Shown here: piece after piece, positions 34,301-42,738 of the stretch
Layout: each line of letters opens with the position of its first letter
How positions within the stretch are numbered: position 1 is the stretch's first letter
Assembly: GCA_041690255.1 (NCBI GenBank)
Contig: JAWLHU010000004.1
Span: 186,001-250,000 of the forward strand
Origin: JAWLHU01 sp041690255
GTDB lineage: Bacteria; Bacillota; Sulfobacillia; Symbiobacteriales; Symbiobacteriaceae
Direction: 5' to 3'
DNA length: 64,000 bases
Position numbers and translations under genes: made by a program
Notes under the pieces: generated by a model
What the model saw: the letters and a program-made list of their open reading frames with translations, nothing else
What the model was told of the DNA's origin: nothing
The model's database searches: none

Positions 34301-36026
34301 AGCGATGGCCCCCCAACAGGACCGGCAGGCGGAGTTCAACCCGGGTCATGAAGACTGGCTGCCGCTCCTGCTTGGAGCGAACCGCCACCGGCGGCCGGTG
34401 ACCGATCACCGTCCGGATAGAAAAGTGCTCGATCTCCCGCTCCCGGTCAACGGCGGGGTTGGTCACCACCGCCACCGACTCCTTGAAGTAGTCGGCCAGG
34501 TTCTGGCGGGCCTCGGCCAGGCAGGCCAGCGGGCCGTCGTAACCCAGGGAGCCGATCGGCTCTGCGCCGCTGCCGGCGATCGACTGGATCAGTTGCAGGT
34601 CCTCACCGGACCAGCCCATGGCCGAGAGGAGACGGACCTGCTCGACCGACTCGGTCGCACTGCCCGGACGGAAGGGCGGCAGAGGCTCCCCCTTCCTGCG
34701 GGACGGCTCGATGTGGGCCGCACCCGGCCCCCCGGTCTCAATGTGGCGCCGGTAGAGCTCCGGCTCCGGAAACCGGGTCCGGGAGAGCTTCACCACCCGC
34801 CGCTGCAGCTCGATATACGGCAGGATCTCGGGCTGGGCGCCCGGCTTCAGGTAGACGCCCACCTTCTCCCCCGGGGCGAGTGGATGCGGATCACGGACCA
34901 TCTCCGTGGCCGGGACGATCCCCTGCTCCGAGGAGAAGAAGACGAACTGATCCGTCTCGACCTGCCAGAAGGGACGAAGGCCCATGGCATCGACCGAGGC
35001 GACCAAGTAGTCGCCGGCGCGGGCGGCAATCGCCGCCGGGCCCTGGGCGAAGGGGCCCCAGGCCTGCCGGTAGTACATGTAGAGGTCTTGCAGGGCCGGT
35101 GGCATTCCCTTGATCTCACCGATGATCGGCGGAAAGATGATCTCCATGGCCTCGAAGAGGGTGATGCCGAACTCGTTCAAGAGGCCATCGATCGCCCGGT
35201 TCAGGTCCTGCGAGTCGGAGCCGCCGTCCGTCAGGGGGATACCCAACCGGGCGACCTGTTGTCGTAGTTGTCGAATCGTGTTGATCTCGCCGTTGTGGCC
35301 CAGGACCGTAAAGGGCTGCACCCGCTCGAAGATGGTCGAGGTGTTGGTCGAGTAGCGGTTGTGGCCCACGGCGACGCGGCTCTCACACCGCTCGTCCCGC
35401 AGGTCCGGGTAGTAGGCATAGAGGAGATGGGCATCGCCGCGAACCTTGTAGACCACGGTGTCGGCGGAGAAGGAGACCACGTGAACGGCCGACTCGTCCT
35501 CCATGGCGACAGCCAGCCGGAAGCAGGCCTGGTTCACCTCTTCCCGCTTGGTGCCGGGCGCGATTGCGGCCACCTGCCAGAACTCGGGCTCATCCTCCGT
35601 CGCACGCGGCCCCAGCGCCTCGCTGTTAACCATACCCGTGCGCTGATGAACGATCCGGAACCCCTCCACCTCCATGCGATGGAGGATCTGCTCCTTCAGG
35701 GTCTTGGCCCAGTAGGCCTCCGTCCGAGGGATGAAGAAATGTCCCACCGCAAGGTGCGGGTCATGGGCCAGGGCCGGATCCTCGCCGGCACTTGTGAGAA
35801 ATCCTTCCCACAGCTTTCGGGGCAGGTCGATCTGCAGACCGCAGCCGTCTCCTTCCCCGTCCACGTCTCCGGAGCGATGGACCATTTTGACCAGCGCTTC
35901 CACCGACTCGACAATGGTAGCGTGGCTCCCCTGACCGCTCTTGCTGACGGCAGCCATGAGTGCGCACGCATCATGCTCATACCGGCGCAGGTACTCCTGA
36001 ATCTCCCGCTCAGTGCGCAGCCTCAT
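31365..36026 (-). CDS. gltB: Glutamate synthase large subunit-like protein
   Basis: A 1553-residue protein with the domains of GltB: N-terminal class II glutamine amidotransferase, with the nucleophile cysteine expected at Cys21 in YEHDACALMAAV; a central domain; an FMN-binding synthase domain; an iron-sulphur motif CTICRGCQLDTC; and a C-terminal beta-helix (GGXXGX repeats, about 1270-1480). It makes two glutamates from glutamine and 2-oxoglutarate. The N-terminus lacks the usual GIGF after the cysteine, and no gltD lies nearby. ATG at 36026 has AGAGGGG upstream; the frame reaches 36224 but those codons lie in the leader. Confidence 0.92.
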   Translation of the reverse strand: MRLRTEREIQEYLRRYEHDACALMAAVSKSGQGSHATIVESVEALVKMVHRSGDVDGEGDGCGLQIDLPRKLWEGFLTSAGEDPALAHDPHLAVGHFFIPRTEAYWAKTLKEQILHRMEVEGFRIVHQRTGMVNSEALGPRATEDEPEFWQVAAIAPGTKREEVNQACFRLAVAMEDESAVHVVSFSADTVVYKVRGDAHLLYAYYPDLRDERCESRVAVGHNRYSTNTSTIFERVQPFTVLGHNGEINTIRQLRQQVARLGIPLTDGGSDSQDLNRAIDGLLNEFGITLFEAMEIIFPPIIGEIKGMPPALQDLYMYYRQAWGPFAQGPAAIAARAGDYLVASVDAMGLRPFWQVETDQFVFFSSEQGIVPATEMVRDPHPLAPGEKVGVYLKPGAQPEILPYIELQRRVVKLSRTRFPEPELYRRHIETGGPGAAHIEPSRRKGEPLPPFRPGSATESVEQVRLLSAMGWSGEDLQLIQSIAGSGAEPIGSLGYDGPLACLAEARQNLADYFKESVAVVTNPAVDREREIEHFSIRTVIGHRPPVAVRSKQERQPVFMTRVELRLPVLLGGHRSASPLPYGEYRDLARSLGTYLLEDLLIEFQPAAVHVIETCFRPTESLAQALSRICGQAVRAVSGGAQVLLIDDGTAFDEGMLFIDPHLVLSAIDQALATAVLPEGSVNLRRRASLMLRSGAIRSLHDVALAVGLGADAVDPYLMLETAAEGGKAGLENLIAGLAKGLEKVISTLGIHELRGYARSFSHIGLKPEVAQHFACDGFMGSDTGGLSLMRLKADAGERYRVVHDGHKADLARVPRFWPRLWKAVGDAAVSAEGYAGYLKKLHAQERDMPVSLRHLLDFRPIGAPVDPASVDASIEEYRYPLTISGMSFGSQGETAFRAYAEAAKRLDIVCMNGEGGEIPDMVGRYFKWRGQQVASGRFGVHAEMLSGSRFIEIKVGQGAKPGEGGHLPGSKVTAKVARARNAAVGVDLISPSNNHDVYSIEDLAQLVEELKTVNPLAKIVVKVPVVPGIGTIAVGVAKSGADIIALCGYDGGTGAARKHALRHAGLPIEIGVREAHLALVASGIRDRVEIWGDSGVKSGTDVVKLMLLGANRVGFATVAMVAIGCTICRGCQLDTCHVGIATQMESQEEARHKGLKSFVPRVYDEAVERLINLFTAIGEEVRLLTAELGFARTQDLVGRAELLRQVRGIGRVDLAELVTPVAWETPALVAEERPPIRQCAPSHLTQEIAAVAAGHIQAGSATFSFTHRGVTAKDRILGTSLAGEVARTRIGSAWTDEGPLFRGLGAGPQLPRDFEAQIELGEGSVAGNGLAAWSTAGVSITVEGGAQDGVGKGMLGGKVVVMKSRNRYGGWVGGSVGKSFAYGAQKGLFIIQGDADSRFGIRLSGADVIVGGGLKGPVEDKAGSLATRATLKGFAFEYMTQGRAVVLGDPGPWICSGMTGGVIYVRIQPKQGLDETAIKRRFAKGAKVHLSRLGKRGNRDLSELLGYYHQALLESGQQEAAAEVLDLMLDLDHNFTAIIPANQQMDPVMSTE

Positions 36027-36151
36027 GCTCCATCCCCTCTCTGCTCCTACCCTGTAGCTCAGGGCAGGTCCATTCACTCTCCTGCATACCCTGCATGGAC
36101 CAGACCAGCGTTCTGGCTCCCAGCATACGGCCCCCCGGTCAAAAAGGTACG

Positions 36152-36197
36152 AAAAAAAGACCGTCGGCAGAGGTGCCCCTTTCGGGCGACCGATGCA
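36152..36197 (-). terminator. Terminator-like hairpin in the gltB leader
   Basis: On the reverse strand CATCGG (36190-36195) pairs with CCGACG (36162-36167) around an inner GCCC-GAAA-GGGGC helix, followed by GTC and seven Ts. It lies between the gltB promoter and start codon, so it would act as an attenuator. Confidence 0.65.
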
Positions 36198-36235
36198 ACT
36201 GGCCTGCGTGCAAGGGTTATGCAAGCTTGTGAATT

Positions 36236-36264
36236 AGTCTACAGGAGCCAGAAAGCTATGTCAA
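36236..36264 (-). promoter_or_regulatory. Sigma-A-type promoter of gltB
   Basis: The reverse strand has TTGACA, 17 bases, TAGACT. The transcript would start near 36229 and carry a leader of about 200 bases containing the terminator-like hairpin. Confidence 0.78.
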
Positions 36265-36365
36265 TTTTATGTTGCCCCTTTCGCTGATTAAAGTTGCGAA
36301 GGGGATCGATACCGATATCGAATTAATCCGGACTCGCTCAGTCGCCGTGCCCCTGCCCTCCCTCC

Positions 36366-36515
36366 ACGTTACACCCCACCCTACCCCCACCCTACCCCCA
36401 CCCTACCCCCACCCTACCCCCACCCTACCCCCACCTTATCCCCACCTTACGCTCGGCTCTACCCCCACCTTACGCCCACCTTACGCCCACCTTACGCCCG
36501 GCTCTACCCCTTCCG
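36366..36515. repeat. C-rich minisatellite (CCCTACCCCCA and variants)
   Basis: About 150 bases of tandem repeats. The left part has five to six near-perfect 11-base CCCTACCCCCA units. The right part mixes ACGCCCACCTT units with two copies of ACGC(T/C)CGGCTCTACCCC. The reverse strand is G-rich in runs of three to five and could form G-quadruplexes. A 101-codon Pro/Thr-rich frame across it is probably not a gene. It lies between the divergent gltB promoter and the kinase gene at 36605; nothing else is seen there. Confidence 0.9.
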
Positions 36516-36604
36516 CCCGGAAAGAACCGGTTGACCAGAACAGGCCGTCACTCGCTGTAGTAAAATCGTCGTAGTCTGCTACCACTCTGTGGAGGGATGA
36601 CCTC

Positions 36605-37594
36605 ATGATGAGGCTGAGCCTCATGTGGCGGGGCGTCAACAGCCTCGGACCCGAGTGGACCTGGCCCCTTGCCGAGAAGATCCTGAAGCCCTGGGGCTTC
36701 GATCCCGGATCGGTCCGCTACTTCCGTGCCAGCGCCAACTTCGTCTGCGTCTTGCGCCAGGAGGGGCGCCGCCGGTTCCTGCGATTCAACCTGGACTCGG
36801 AACGGCCCCGCAAAGCCGTGGAGGCCGAGGCTCATCTGGTCGAATGGCTGTACGATCAGGGGCTCCCGGTGGCGCGGCCGATCCGTTCCGCTGCCGGCCG
36901 CCTGGTGGAGACGGTCCAGACCGACCTCGGCAGCGTGAACGCCATCCTCTTCGACGGGCTGCCCGGGGCTCACCGGGAGGTGGATGAGCTGGATGCCGAC
37001 GGCTTCCAGCGCTGGGGTGCGGCCCTGGGCCGGCTCCACTCCGTCATGCAGCGCTACGCCGATCCCTCGGCGCTCGACCGGGAATCCTGGCGGGAGCATC
37101 TCCAACTGGGCGCAAGCTATATCCGACCGGAGGATGAGGGCCTCCAGGCCGAACTCCACCGGCTGACAGCCTGGACCAACGCCCTGCCGACCGGCCCCGA
37201 CGAGATGGGACTGATCCACTTCGACTTTGAGAGCGACAACCTCTGCTGGAGCGAGCAGGGCGAGATCGGCATGCTCGACTTCGACGACTCTGCCCGCCAC
37301 TGGTACGTGGCCGACATCGCCTACGCCCTGCGGGACCTCTTCCAGGAGGGCGTCGACCTGGCCCATCCTCATTTCCGGGCGTTCGTACAGGGCTATGAGC
37401 AGCATCGGCCGGTCAACCGGGAGCTGATGGGCGAGATTCCGATGTTCCTGCGCCTGCACCGCATGCACCAGTTCGGCCGCCTCGTCCGGGCCCTGGACCT
37501 GCCGGCTGATGCCGACCTGCCGGAATGGCTGGCCGGCATCAACACCAAATTGAGCGCCACGGTAGCCAGGTACCGGACCGAGCTACGCCCGTAA
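36605..37594 (+). CDS. Aminoglycoside phosphotransferase-fold kinase
   Basis: A 329-residue APH/choline-kinase-like protein. The catalytic loop LIHFDFESDNLCW (about 200-212) has the HxD...N pattern with F in place of G, and GMLDFDDSARH (about 220-230) supplies the metal-binding aspartate. The N-lobe has FLRFNLDSERP and AEAHLVEWLYDQGLPVARPI. A small-molecule kinase (amino sugar, choline or homoserine-like substrate) is likely. ATG at 36605 has GGAGGGATG upstream. The 3' end overlaps tlyA, on the other strand, by 12 bases. Confidence 0.88.
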   Translation: MMRLSLMWRGVNSLGPEWTWPLAEKILKPWGFDPGSVRYFRASANFVCVLRQEGRRRFLRFNLDSERPRKAVEAEAHLVEWLYDQGLPVARPIRSAAGRLVETVQTDLGSVNAILFDGLPGAHREVDELDADGFQRWGAALGRLHSVMQRYADPSALDRESWREHLQLGASYIRPEDEGLQAELHRLTAWTNALPTGPDEMGLIHFDFESDNLCWSEQGEIGMLDFDDSARHWYVADIAYALRDLFQEGVDLAHPHFRAFVQGYEQHRPVNRELMGEIPMFLRLHRMHQFGRLVRALDLPADADLPEWLAGINTKLSATVARYRTELRP

Positions 37595-38311
37595 GAGCCG
37601 GACCAGGAACTCCTTGTTCCCCTCGGTTCCCAGTACCGGTGAATCGATCACAGGTCCGGCCAGCAGGCCCAGTCCCTGCGCCTCACCCAGGATCCGATCG
37701 ATGGCCCGGCGGTGCTGCTTCGGATCCTTGACGATGCCGTTCTTGCCAACCCCGCCTGGTCCCACTTCAAACTGTGGCTTGATCAGGGCGATGATCTCGC
37801 CGCCGGGGGCCATCAGCCGAAGGGCAGCCGGCAGGACCAGGGTGAGCGAGATGAACGAGACGTCGATCGCGATCAGCGAGGGCGGCTCCGGCAGCGCATC
37901 GACGGTGCGGATGTCCGTCCCCTCCAGGTTGACCACCTGCGGATGCAGCCGCAGCGAGGGATGGAGTTGATCACGGCCGACATCGACCGCGTAAACAAGC
38001 CGGGCCCCCCGTTGGAGGAGGCAGTCGGTGAACCCCCCGGTCGATGCGCCCACGTCCAGGCAGACCCGCCCGGCCGGATCGATGCCGAACCGCTCCAGGG
38101 CGCCCTCCAGCTTCAGGCCGCCCCGGCCGACGAAGCCGATCGGATCGCCGGTTACCTGCACGAGATCCGTCTCCGACACCTTCTTGGCCGCCTTGGTCGC
38201 CACCGCGCCGTTCACCGTGACCATGCCGGCATCGATCGCCTCCTGTGCCCGCTCCCGTGACGGGACGAGCCCCCGTTGGACCAGGGCGACATCCAACCGT
38301 ACCTCTGGCAT
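37583..38311 (-). CDS. tlyA: TlyA family rRNA 2'-O-methyltransferase/hemolysin-like (YqxC)
   Basis: A 242-residue protein. An S4 RNA-binding domain (about 3-62: RLDVALVQRGLVPSRERAQE) is followed by an FtsJ-like methyltransferase with the AdoMet motif CLDVGASTGGFTDCLLQRGA and IALIKPQFEVG. Homologues methylate ribose positions in 16S and 23S rRNA. ATG at 38311 has GAGGGGTG upstream. In Bacillus this gene lies between dxs and argR; here two small plus-strand genes separate it from dxs. Confidence 0.94.
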   Translation of the reverse strand: MPEVRLDVALVQRGLVPSRERAQEAIDAGMVTVNGAVATKAAKKVSETDLVQVTGDPIGFVGRGGLKLEGALERFGIDPAGRVCLDVGASTGGFTDCLLQRGARLVYAVDVGRDQLHPSLRLHPQVVNLEGTDIRTVDALPEPPSLIAIDVSFISLTLVLPAALRLMAPGGEIIALIKPQFEVGPGGVGKNGIVKDPKQHRRAIDRILGEAQGLGLLAGPVIDSPVLGTEGNKEFLVRLLRA

Positions 38312-38371
38312 GACAGCACCCCTCTAAAAAGAACAGGCAATCATTTTTGTCGATGGAGGGAGGCAGATCGA

Positions 38372-38638
38372 ATGCCCCGTACCCTCACGCTCACCCCGGA
38401 GAACCTGGCGGTCTTCATTGCCGCCGGTCACCCGCTATACCTCGTCAAGGCGGCTGATGCCGCCACGTGGGACTACAAGAACCCGATCACCGTGCAGGAG
38501 TTGCCCGGCCTCACCTTCAAGCGCCATCTCCTCATGGTCGGGAACAAGGGCCACAGGGAGGCGATCGAGCTGGAAGTGACCGCCGGCACGCCGCCCAGCC
38601 GAGCCGAGCTGCTCGGAAAGACCCTCGTCCAAGTATAG
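38372..38638 (+). CDS. Small hypothetical protein
   Basis: The protein has 88 residues from ATG at 38372 with GGAGGGAGG nine bases upstream; a longer frame overlaps tlyA. No membrane segment, cysteine pair or known motif is visible. Segments such as HPLYLVKAADAATWDYKNP and HRLLMVG-like turns suggest a small beta-rich domain. It is followed 20 bases later by the HAD phosphatase gene and is probably co-transcribed with it. Confidence 0.65.
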   Translation: MPRTLTLTPENLAVFIAAGHPLYLVKAADAATWDYKNPITVQELPGLTFKRHLLMVGNKGHREAIELEVTAGTPPSRAELLGKTLVQV

Positions 38639-38658
38639 CACAGAGGAGCTGACTCGCC

Positions 38659-39210
38659 TTGCGGACCCTGCAGGCGGTCTTCATTGACCGTGACGGTACC
38701 ATGGGTGGTACGGGACATTTCATTCACCCGGATGCGTTCCGTCTCTATCCCTCAGCAGCCGAGGCGTTCTCACTGCTGAAGCGGTCCGGCCTGAAGCTCT
38801 TCGCCCTGACCAATCAGCACCGCATTGCCCGCGGGGAGGCCACCGTCGCACAGTTTCAGGCCGAGTTCGCCACCCACGGCCTCGACGGCAGCTACATCTG
38901 CCCGCACCGCCCGGAGGATGGCTGCGACTGCCGAAAGCCCTTGCCGGGCCTGCTCCACCAGGCGGCCCGGGAGCATGGCCTCGACCTGACCCGCTGCGCC
39001 GTCGTCGGGGATGTGGGTGCGACCGATATGCTGGCTGCTGCGGCGGTTGGGGCGGTGAAGGTTCTGGTCCGCACAGGCTGGGGCGAAGGCTCGCTGGGCG
39101 CACACCGGGCTGCTTGGGCGGCAGTGGAGCCCGACTATATCGCTGACGACCTCCTGGACGCCGCCCGCTGGCTGATTCGACACTCCGCCGACCCGGCGGC
39201 CGGGAGATGA
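38659..39210 (+). CDS. HAD-family histidinol-phosphate/GmhB-like phosphatase
   Basis: A 183-residue HAD hydrolase: motif I FIDRDGTMGG (about 8-17), motif II LTNQHRIARG, a zinc-loop-like CPHRPEDGCDCRKP (about 81-94), and motif IV VVGDVGATDMLAA. This layout matches the GmhB/HisB-N group, which dephosphorylates sugar bisphosphates or histidinol phosphate; the actual substrate is open. Start is TTG at 38659 behind AGAGGAG. It converges on dxs with a hairpin between. Confidence 0.88.
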   Translation: MRTLQAVFIDRDGTMGGTGHFIHPDAFRLYPSAAEAFSLLKRSGLKLFALTNQHRIARGEATVAQFQAEFATHGLDGSYICPHRPEDGCDCRKPLPGLLHQAAREHGLDLTRCAVVGDVGATDMLAAAAVGAVKVLVRTGWGEGSLGAHRAAWAAVEPDYIADDLLDAARWLIRHSADPAAGR

Positions 39211-39211
39211 G

Positions 39212-39248
39212 AAACGACCCCGACAGGCATGGCGCCTGCCGGGGTCGC
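39212..39248 (-). terminator. Terminator of dxs
   Basis: On the reverse strand CGACCCCGGCAGGC pairs with GCCTGTCGGGGTCG around GCCAT, followed by TTTCTC. The stem also ends the plus-strand HAD gene. Confidence 0.82.
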
Positions 39249-39257
39249 TATGTCTCG

Positions 39258-41201
39258 CTAGTCCTCCAGCCCGCCGGCAGCGACATCGCCCGGTAGCCGG
39301 ACCGGTGGCTTGCGTCGAGGGGCGCGCCCCGAGAGCTCGGAACGGATCCGCAACACCAGCTCCCGGGCCCCCTCCGCCACACCCTCCGGCGTAAGCCCGT
39401 ACCGGTCTAGCAAGTGGGCCGGAGCGCCATGCTCCACGAACTCGTCGGGCAGGCCGATCCGCTTCACCGGGACCGACAGCCCGTGCTCCGCAAAGAGCTC
39501 CAGCACAGCCGAGCCGAACCCGCCGGCCAGGTAGGCCTCCTCCACCGTCACCACCGCCCCGACCTGCCGCCCGACCCGGGTTAGGAGCTCGGCGTCCAGC
39601 GGCTTCACAAAGCGGGGGTTGACCACAGCGGCCTGAATCCCCTCCCGAGCGAGGAGCTCAGCGGCCGCCAGGCAGACCTGGGTCATGGTGCCCATCCCGA
39701 TCAGGGCCAGATCCGCCCCTTCGCGGAGGAGTTCACCCCGACCGATCGGCAGGGCCTTCAACTCCTCATCCATCGGGACGCCGACCGCCTTGCCCCGCGG
39801 GTAGCGGAGCGAGATCGGACCATCGTGATGCACAGCGGTGTAGAGCATGTGCTGCAACTCATTCTCGTCCTTCGGTGCCATGACCACCATGCGGGGGATC
39901 GCCCGCAGGTAGGCGACATCAAAGACACCCTGATGCGTGGCCCCATCCTCGACGAGGCCGCCCCGGTCAATGGCGAAGACCACCGGCTGGTTCTGCAGGG
40001 CCACGTCGTGAATGACCTGGTCGTAGGCCCGCTGCAGGAAGGTCGAATAGACCGCAAAGACAGGGCGCATCCCCTGCTTCGCGAGGCCGGCGGTAAAGGT
40101 GACGCCGTGCTGTTCGGCAATGCCGACATCGAAATAGCGGTCGGGGAACTCCTTGGCATACTTCGTCAGGCCGGTACCCGAGGGCATGGCTGCGGTGATC
40201 GCCACCACCCGTGGGTCCTTGGCGGCCAGCTTGGTCATGGTGTTGCCAAAGACCTCGCTGTACGTAACGGCGCCGGGCTTTGTCTTGCCGGTCATGATGT
40301 CGAAGGGGCCACCGCCGTGGAACTTGTCGGGCAACTCCTCTGCGTAGGGTACGCCCTTTCCCTTCGTCGTCACCACATGGATTACCGTCGGACCCGGGTA
40401 GGAGCGGGCCTGGCGGAGCGCATCCTGCAAGAGCGGCAGATTGTGACCATCCACCGGGCCGAGGTACGTGAAGCCCAGGTCCTCAAAGAACATATTGTGG
40501 ACCATGAGATGCTTGACGCCTTCCTTGAGCCGGTCGACGAACTCGAAGGCCTGCGCCCCCACGAAGGGGATGTTCTTCAAGGCTTCGGCCACATCGCTCT
40601 TGACCCTCTGGTAGGAGGGTCCGGTGCGAATGCGGGCCAGGTAGTTGGAGATACCGCCCACATTCGGGGCGATCGACATGGAGTTGTCGTTCAGGATCAC
40701 GATCAGCCTGGTCTTGTCGTGGCCGGCGTGATCCAGCGCCTCGTAGGCCATACCGCCGGTCAGGGCACCGTCGCCAATGACAGCGACCACCTCGTAGTCC
40801 TCGCCACGCAGGTCGCGCGCCTTGGCCATGCCGACCGCCGCTGAAATCGAGGTCGAGGCATGGCCCCAGTGGAAGTGATCGTGGATCGACTCCTTCGGGT
40901 CGGTAAAGCCGGCGATCCCCTCGTACTGGCGGAGGGAGTGGAACTGATGATACCGGCCTGTCAGCAGCTTGTGGACATAGGACTGATGCGACACGTCCCA
41001 CAGGATCTTGTCGTGTGGGCTGTCCAGGACGGTGTGGAGGGCCAGGGTCAGCTCTACCACGCCCAGGTTCGGCGCCAGATGGCCACCCGTGGTGGCGACC
41101 GTTTGCAGAATCGTCTGGCGAATCTCTTCACCCAGGGCAAGCAGGTCCTGCGTGGAGAGGCCCTTAAGCTGCTCGGGACCAGTCAAGTCCTTCAGATGCA
41201 T
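39258..41201 (-). CDS. dxs: 1-deoxy-D-xylulose-5-phosphate synthase
   Basis: A 647-residue thiamine-diphosphate enzyme that condenses pyruvate and glyceraldehyde-3-phosphate in the first step of the MEP isoprenoid pathway. The cofactor motif GDGALTGGMAYEALDHAG...NDNSMSIAPNVGG (about 150-190), the histidine in HFHWGHASTSISAA and the transketolase C-terminal domains are intact. ATG at 41201 has AAGGAGG upstream. The oapA-like gene ends just two bases before its start, and ispA lies beyond OLE RNA, so isoprenoid genes are clustered. Confidence 0.97.
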   Translation of the reverse strand: MHLKDLTGPEQLKGLSTQDLLALGEEIRQTILQTVATTGGHLAPNLGVVELTLALHTVLDSPHDKILWDVSHQSYVHKLLTGRYHQFHSLRQYEGIAGFTDPKESIHDHFHWGHASTSISAAVGMAKARDLRGEDYEVVAVIGDGALTGGMAYEALDHAGHDKTRLIVILNDNSMSIAPNVGGISNYLARIRTGPSYQRVKSDVAEALKNIPFVGAQAFEFVDRLKEGVKHLMVHNMFFEDLGFTYLGPVDGHNLPLLQDALRQARSYPGPTVIHVVTTKGKGVPYAEELPDKFHGGGPFDIMTGKTKPGAVTYSEVFGNTMTKLAAKDPRVVAITAAMPSGTGLTKYAKEFPDRYFDVGIAEQHGVTFTAGLAKQGMRPVFAVYSTFLQRAYDQVIHDVALQNQPVVFAIDRGGLVEDGATHQGVFDVAYLRAIPRMVVMAPKDENELQHMLYTAVHHDGPISLRYPRGKAVGVPMDEELKALPIGRGELLREGADLALIGMGTMTQVCLAAAELLAREGIQAAVVNPRFVKPLDAELLTRVGRQVGAVVTVEEAYLAGGFGSAVLELFAEHGLSVPVKRIGLPDEFVEHGAPAHLLDRYGLTPEGVAEGARELVLRIRSELSGRAPRRKPPVRLPGDVAAGGLED

Positions 41202-41203
41202 AC

Positions 41204-41809
41204 TTAGGTGGTCCTCCTTCGTGAAGGGGCCGTCGGCCGTGAGCCGGTCAGTTGGCGCCCCGTAACCTTCTCGATGCCGAATATGACCTGCCCTGCCAGG
41301 AAGACGACCTGCGTCGCCTTCTCGATGGCGAATGTCTTCCCCGCTGCCTTACCGCCTACCGTCAGGCCGGCGATCAGGGCAATCATGGCCAGGTCGATCA
41401 ATTGGAGTGCGACTGAACCACCGTGAAACGACTGCGTCATTTTGAGGGCCACCGTAGCACCGGCTGCGCCGCTGACGGCACCCGAGACGTCGCCGACCAC
41501 ATCGTTGGCAAAGTTGGCCACCCGATCAGCGTTTCGAACCAGCCAGAGAGCCTGGCGGGCGCCCGTCACCTTCTTGGCCGCCATTGCATTCAACGGTGCA
41601 ATCTCGGCCGCGGTTACGCTTGTGCCCAGGATATCGAAAAGGATACCGATCGCCACCAGCGTGAGGACGATGAGCAGAGCGATAATCGCAGGAACGTTAT
41701 CCAGCGCCAGATCTGACAAATAATTGACAACGACCGCAAGAATAAACGAGAATAGACCGACTCGTAACGCCCTCCGCCACCAGGCAGAAGGAGGAGGCTC
41801 CTTGGCCAT
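41204..41809 (-). CDS. oapA: OLE-associated membrane protein (OapA-like)
   Basis: A 201-residue membrane protein with about four helices (18-36, 42-62, 105-125, 135-155) and polar, basic ends. It has the blocks AEIAPLNAMAAKKVTGARQA and VRNADRVANFANDVVGDVSG, as I recall for OapA, the protein that binds OLE RNA at the membrane. Position supports this: directly downstream of the OLE RNA gap and directly upstream of dxs, as in Bacillus halodurans. ATG at 41809 has CAGGAG 13 bases upstream. An alternative description is a DUF21/CNNM-like protein. Confidence 0.82.
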   Translation of the reverse strand: MAKEPPPSAWWRRALRVGLFSFILAVVVNYLSDLALDNVPAIIALLIVLTLVAIGILFDILGTSVTAAEIAPLNAMAAKKVTGARQALWLVRNADRVANFANDVVGDVSGAVSGAAGATVALKMTQSFHGGSVALQLIDLAMIALIAGLTVGGKAAGKTFAIEKATQVVFLAGQVIFGIEKVTGRQLTGSRPTAPSRRRTT

Positions 41810-41980
41810 GTTTGACGACCGCTCCTGCAGAACAGACTATGTAGCGGGTAGACTCACCCCTACCATACATGACGACAAAGAACACGTATCGGTACGGAGG
41901 TTGATCCCGCCAGCGCGAAAATGGCACGGAAAGGCCAGTTTCCGACAACCCGATGGTACCACATGTCGGTTGCCTGCGGC

Positions 41981-42010
41981 AATAAAAACGGGCGACCGCC
42001 TGGTCGCCCG
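41981..42010 (-). terminator. Terminator at the 3' end of OLE RNA
   Basis: On the reverse strand CGGGCGACC and GGTCGCCCG form a perfect 9-bp stem with an AGGC loop, followed by TTTTTATT. It lies 172 bases before oapA. Confidence 0.9.
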
Positions 42011-42732
42011 CCTGAAAAGATGGGTGGCAGCCCGACGAGTAAATCTTACGGCTTAGGTCTAGCAGGGTTTCCCCACAGCCTCCGCAGCGTCGCCGCCACG
42101 GCGGTTTCCCTTTATGGCTGCGCTGCCGTGTCACCACCAGCAGGGCTAGACTACCACTTAGTCCGTACTTTAATCCTCATCGGGCCTCTTGCGAACAGCC
42201 TAGGAATTTTCTTCTACAACACACCTTTTCCTAGCCTCTTTTGCAGGCGGCGTTTCAGAAGCCATCTCCCTCGCCCTCGGCTGGCCGGCTTCCGGCGAGG
42301 AATTATGGACCCGTAGATCCTCTGCTTCATCCGCACCGCCCACTCAAGGCAGGCTACACTGCACCCCACGCCTCACCATGTTTCAGCATCGCATGCAGGT
42401 TTTCACTGTCCCGTAGCCCTGTTGCTCGCATTGGTGCAACCGCCACAGTAACAGGCCTCCTCGGAAAGAGGGTCGTCGCCCGCATGCCATTGCGGATCGC
42501 CCTTCAGTCCGGCAGCGCCGGGGCGAGAATGCCCCGGTTAGCTGTATCCCCAGCACCAGCCCCCGATTGGGCATCGGCAGCCAGCACCAGAGACGTCATC
42601 GATGTGCCCTTGACGGATTTTTAGGCCCGCCTTCAGAGAAGGTAGTACTGACTAGGATACTGCGCCACCCAAAGCTCTTCGATCAGAGAGAGTCTATGGC
42701 GATCAGACCGTATTCGATATGATCACCTACGA
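41983..42732 (-). ncRNA. ole: OLE (ornate large extremophilic) noncoding RNA
   Basis: A gap of 942 bases between ispA and the oapA-like gene holds no plausible protein gene. It has a promoter at its 5' side (42739-42768) and a strong terminator at its 3' side, giving a transcript of about 750 bases on the reverse strand. OLE RNA, about 600 bases, lies at just this place, between ispA and oapA/dxs, in the Firmicutes where it was described. The conserved core probably spans about 42010-42640. Identity rests on position and size; I could not align it to the family consensus. Confidence 0.82.
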
Positions 42733-42738
42733 ACCAGT

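Noticed and set aside
36027..36229. Known riboswitch class (glutamine, glycine, T-box) in the gltB leader
   Set aside because: I looked for their conserved cores and did not find them; only a leader with a terminator-like hairpin can be supported.
36269..36574. 101-codon Pro/Thr-rich frame across the C-rich minisatellite
   Set aside because: It is a translation of simple repeats, lacks a ribosome site and overlaps the gltB promoter.
41921..42624. Short open frames in the ispA-oapA gap as protein genes
   Set aside because: They have no ribosome sites or family features and conflict with the promoter-terminator layout of a noncoding RNA.
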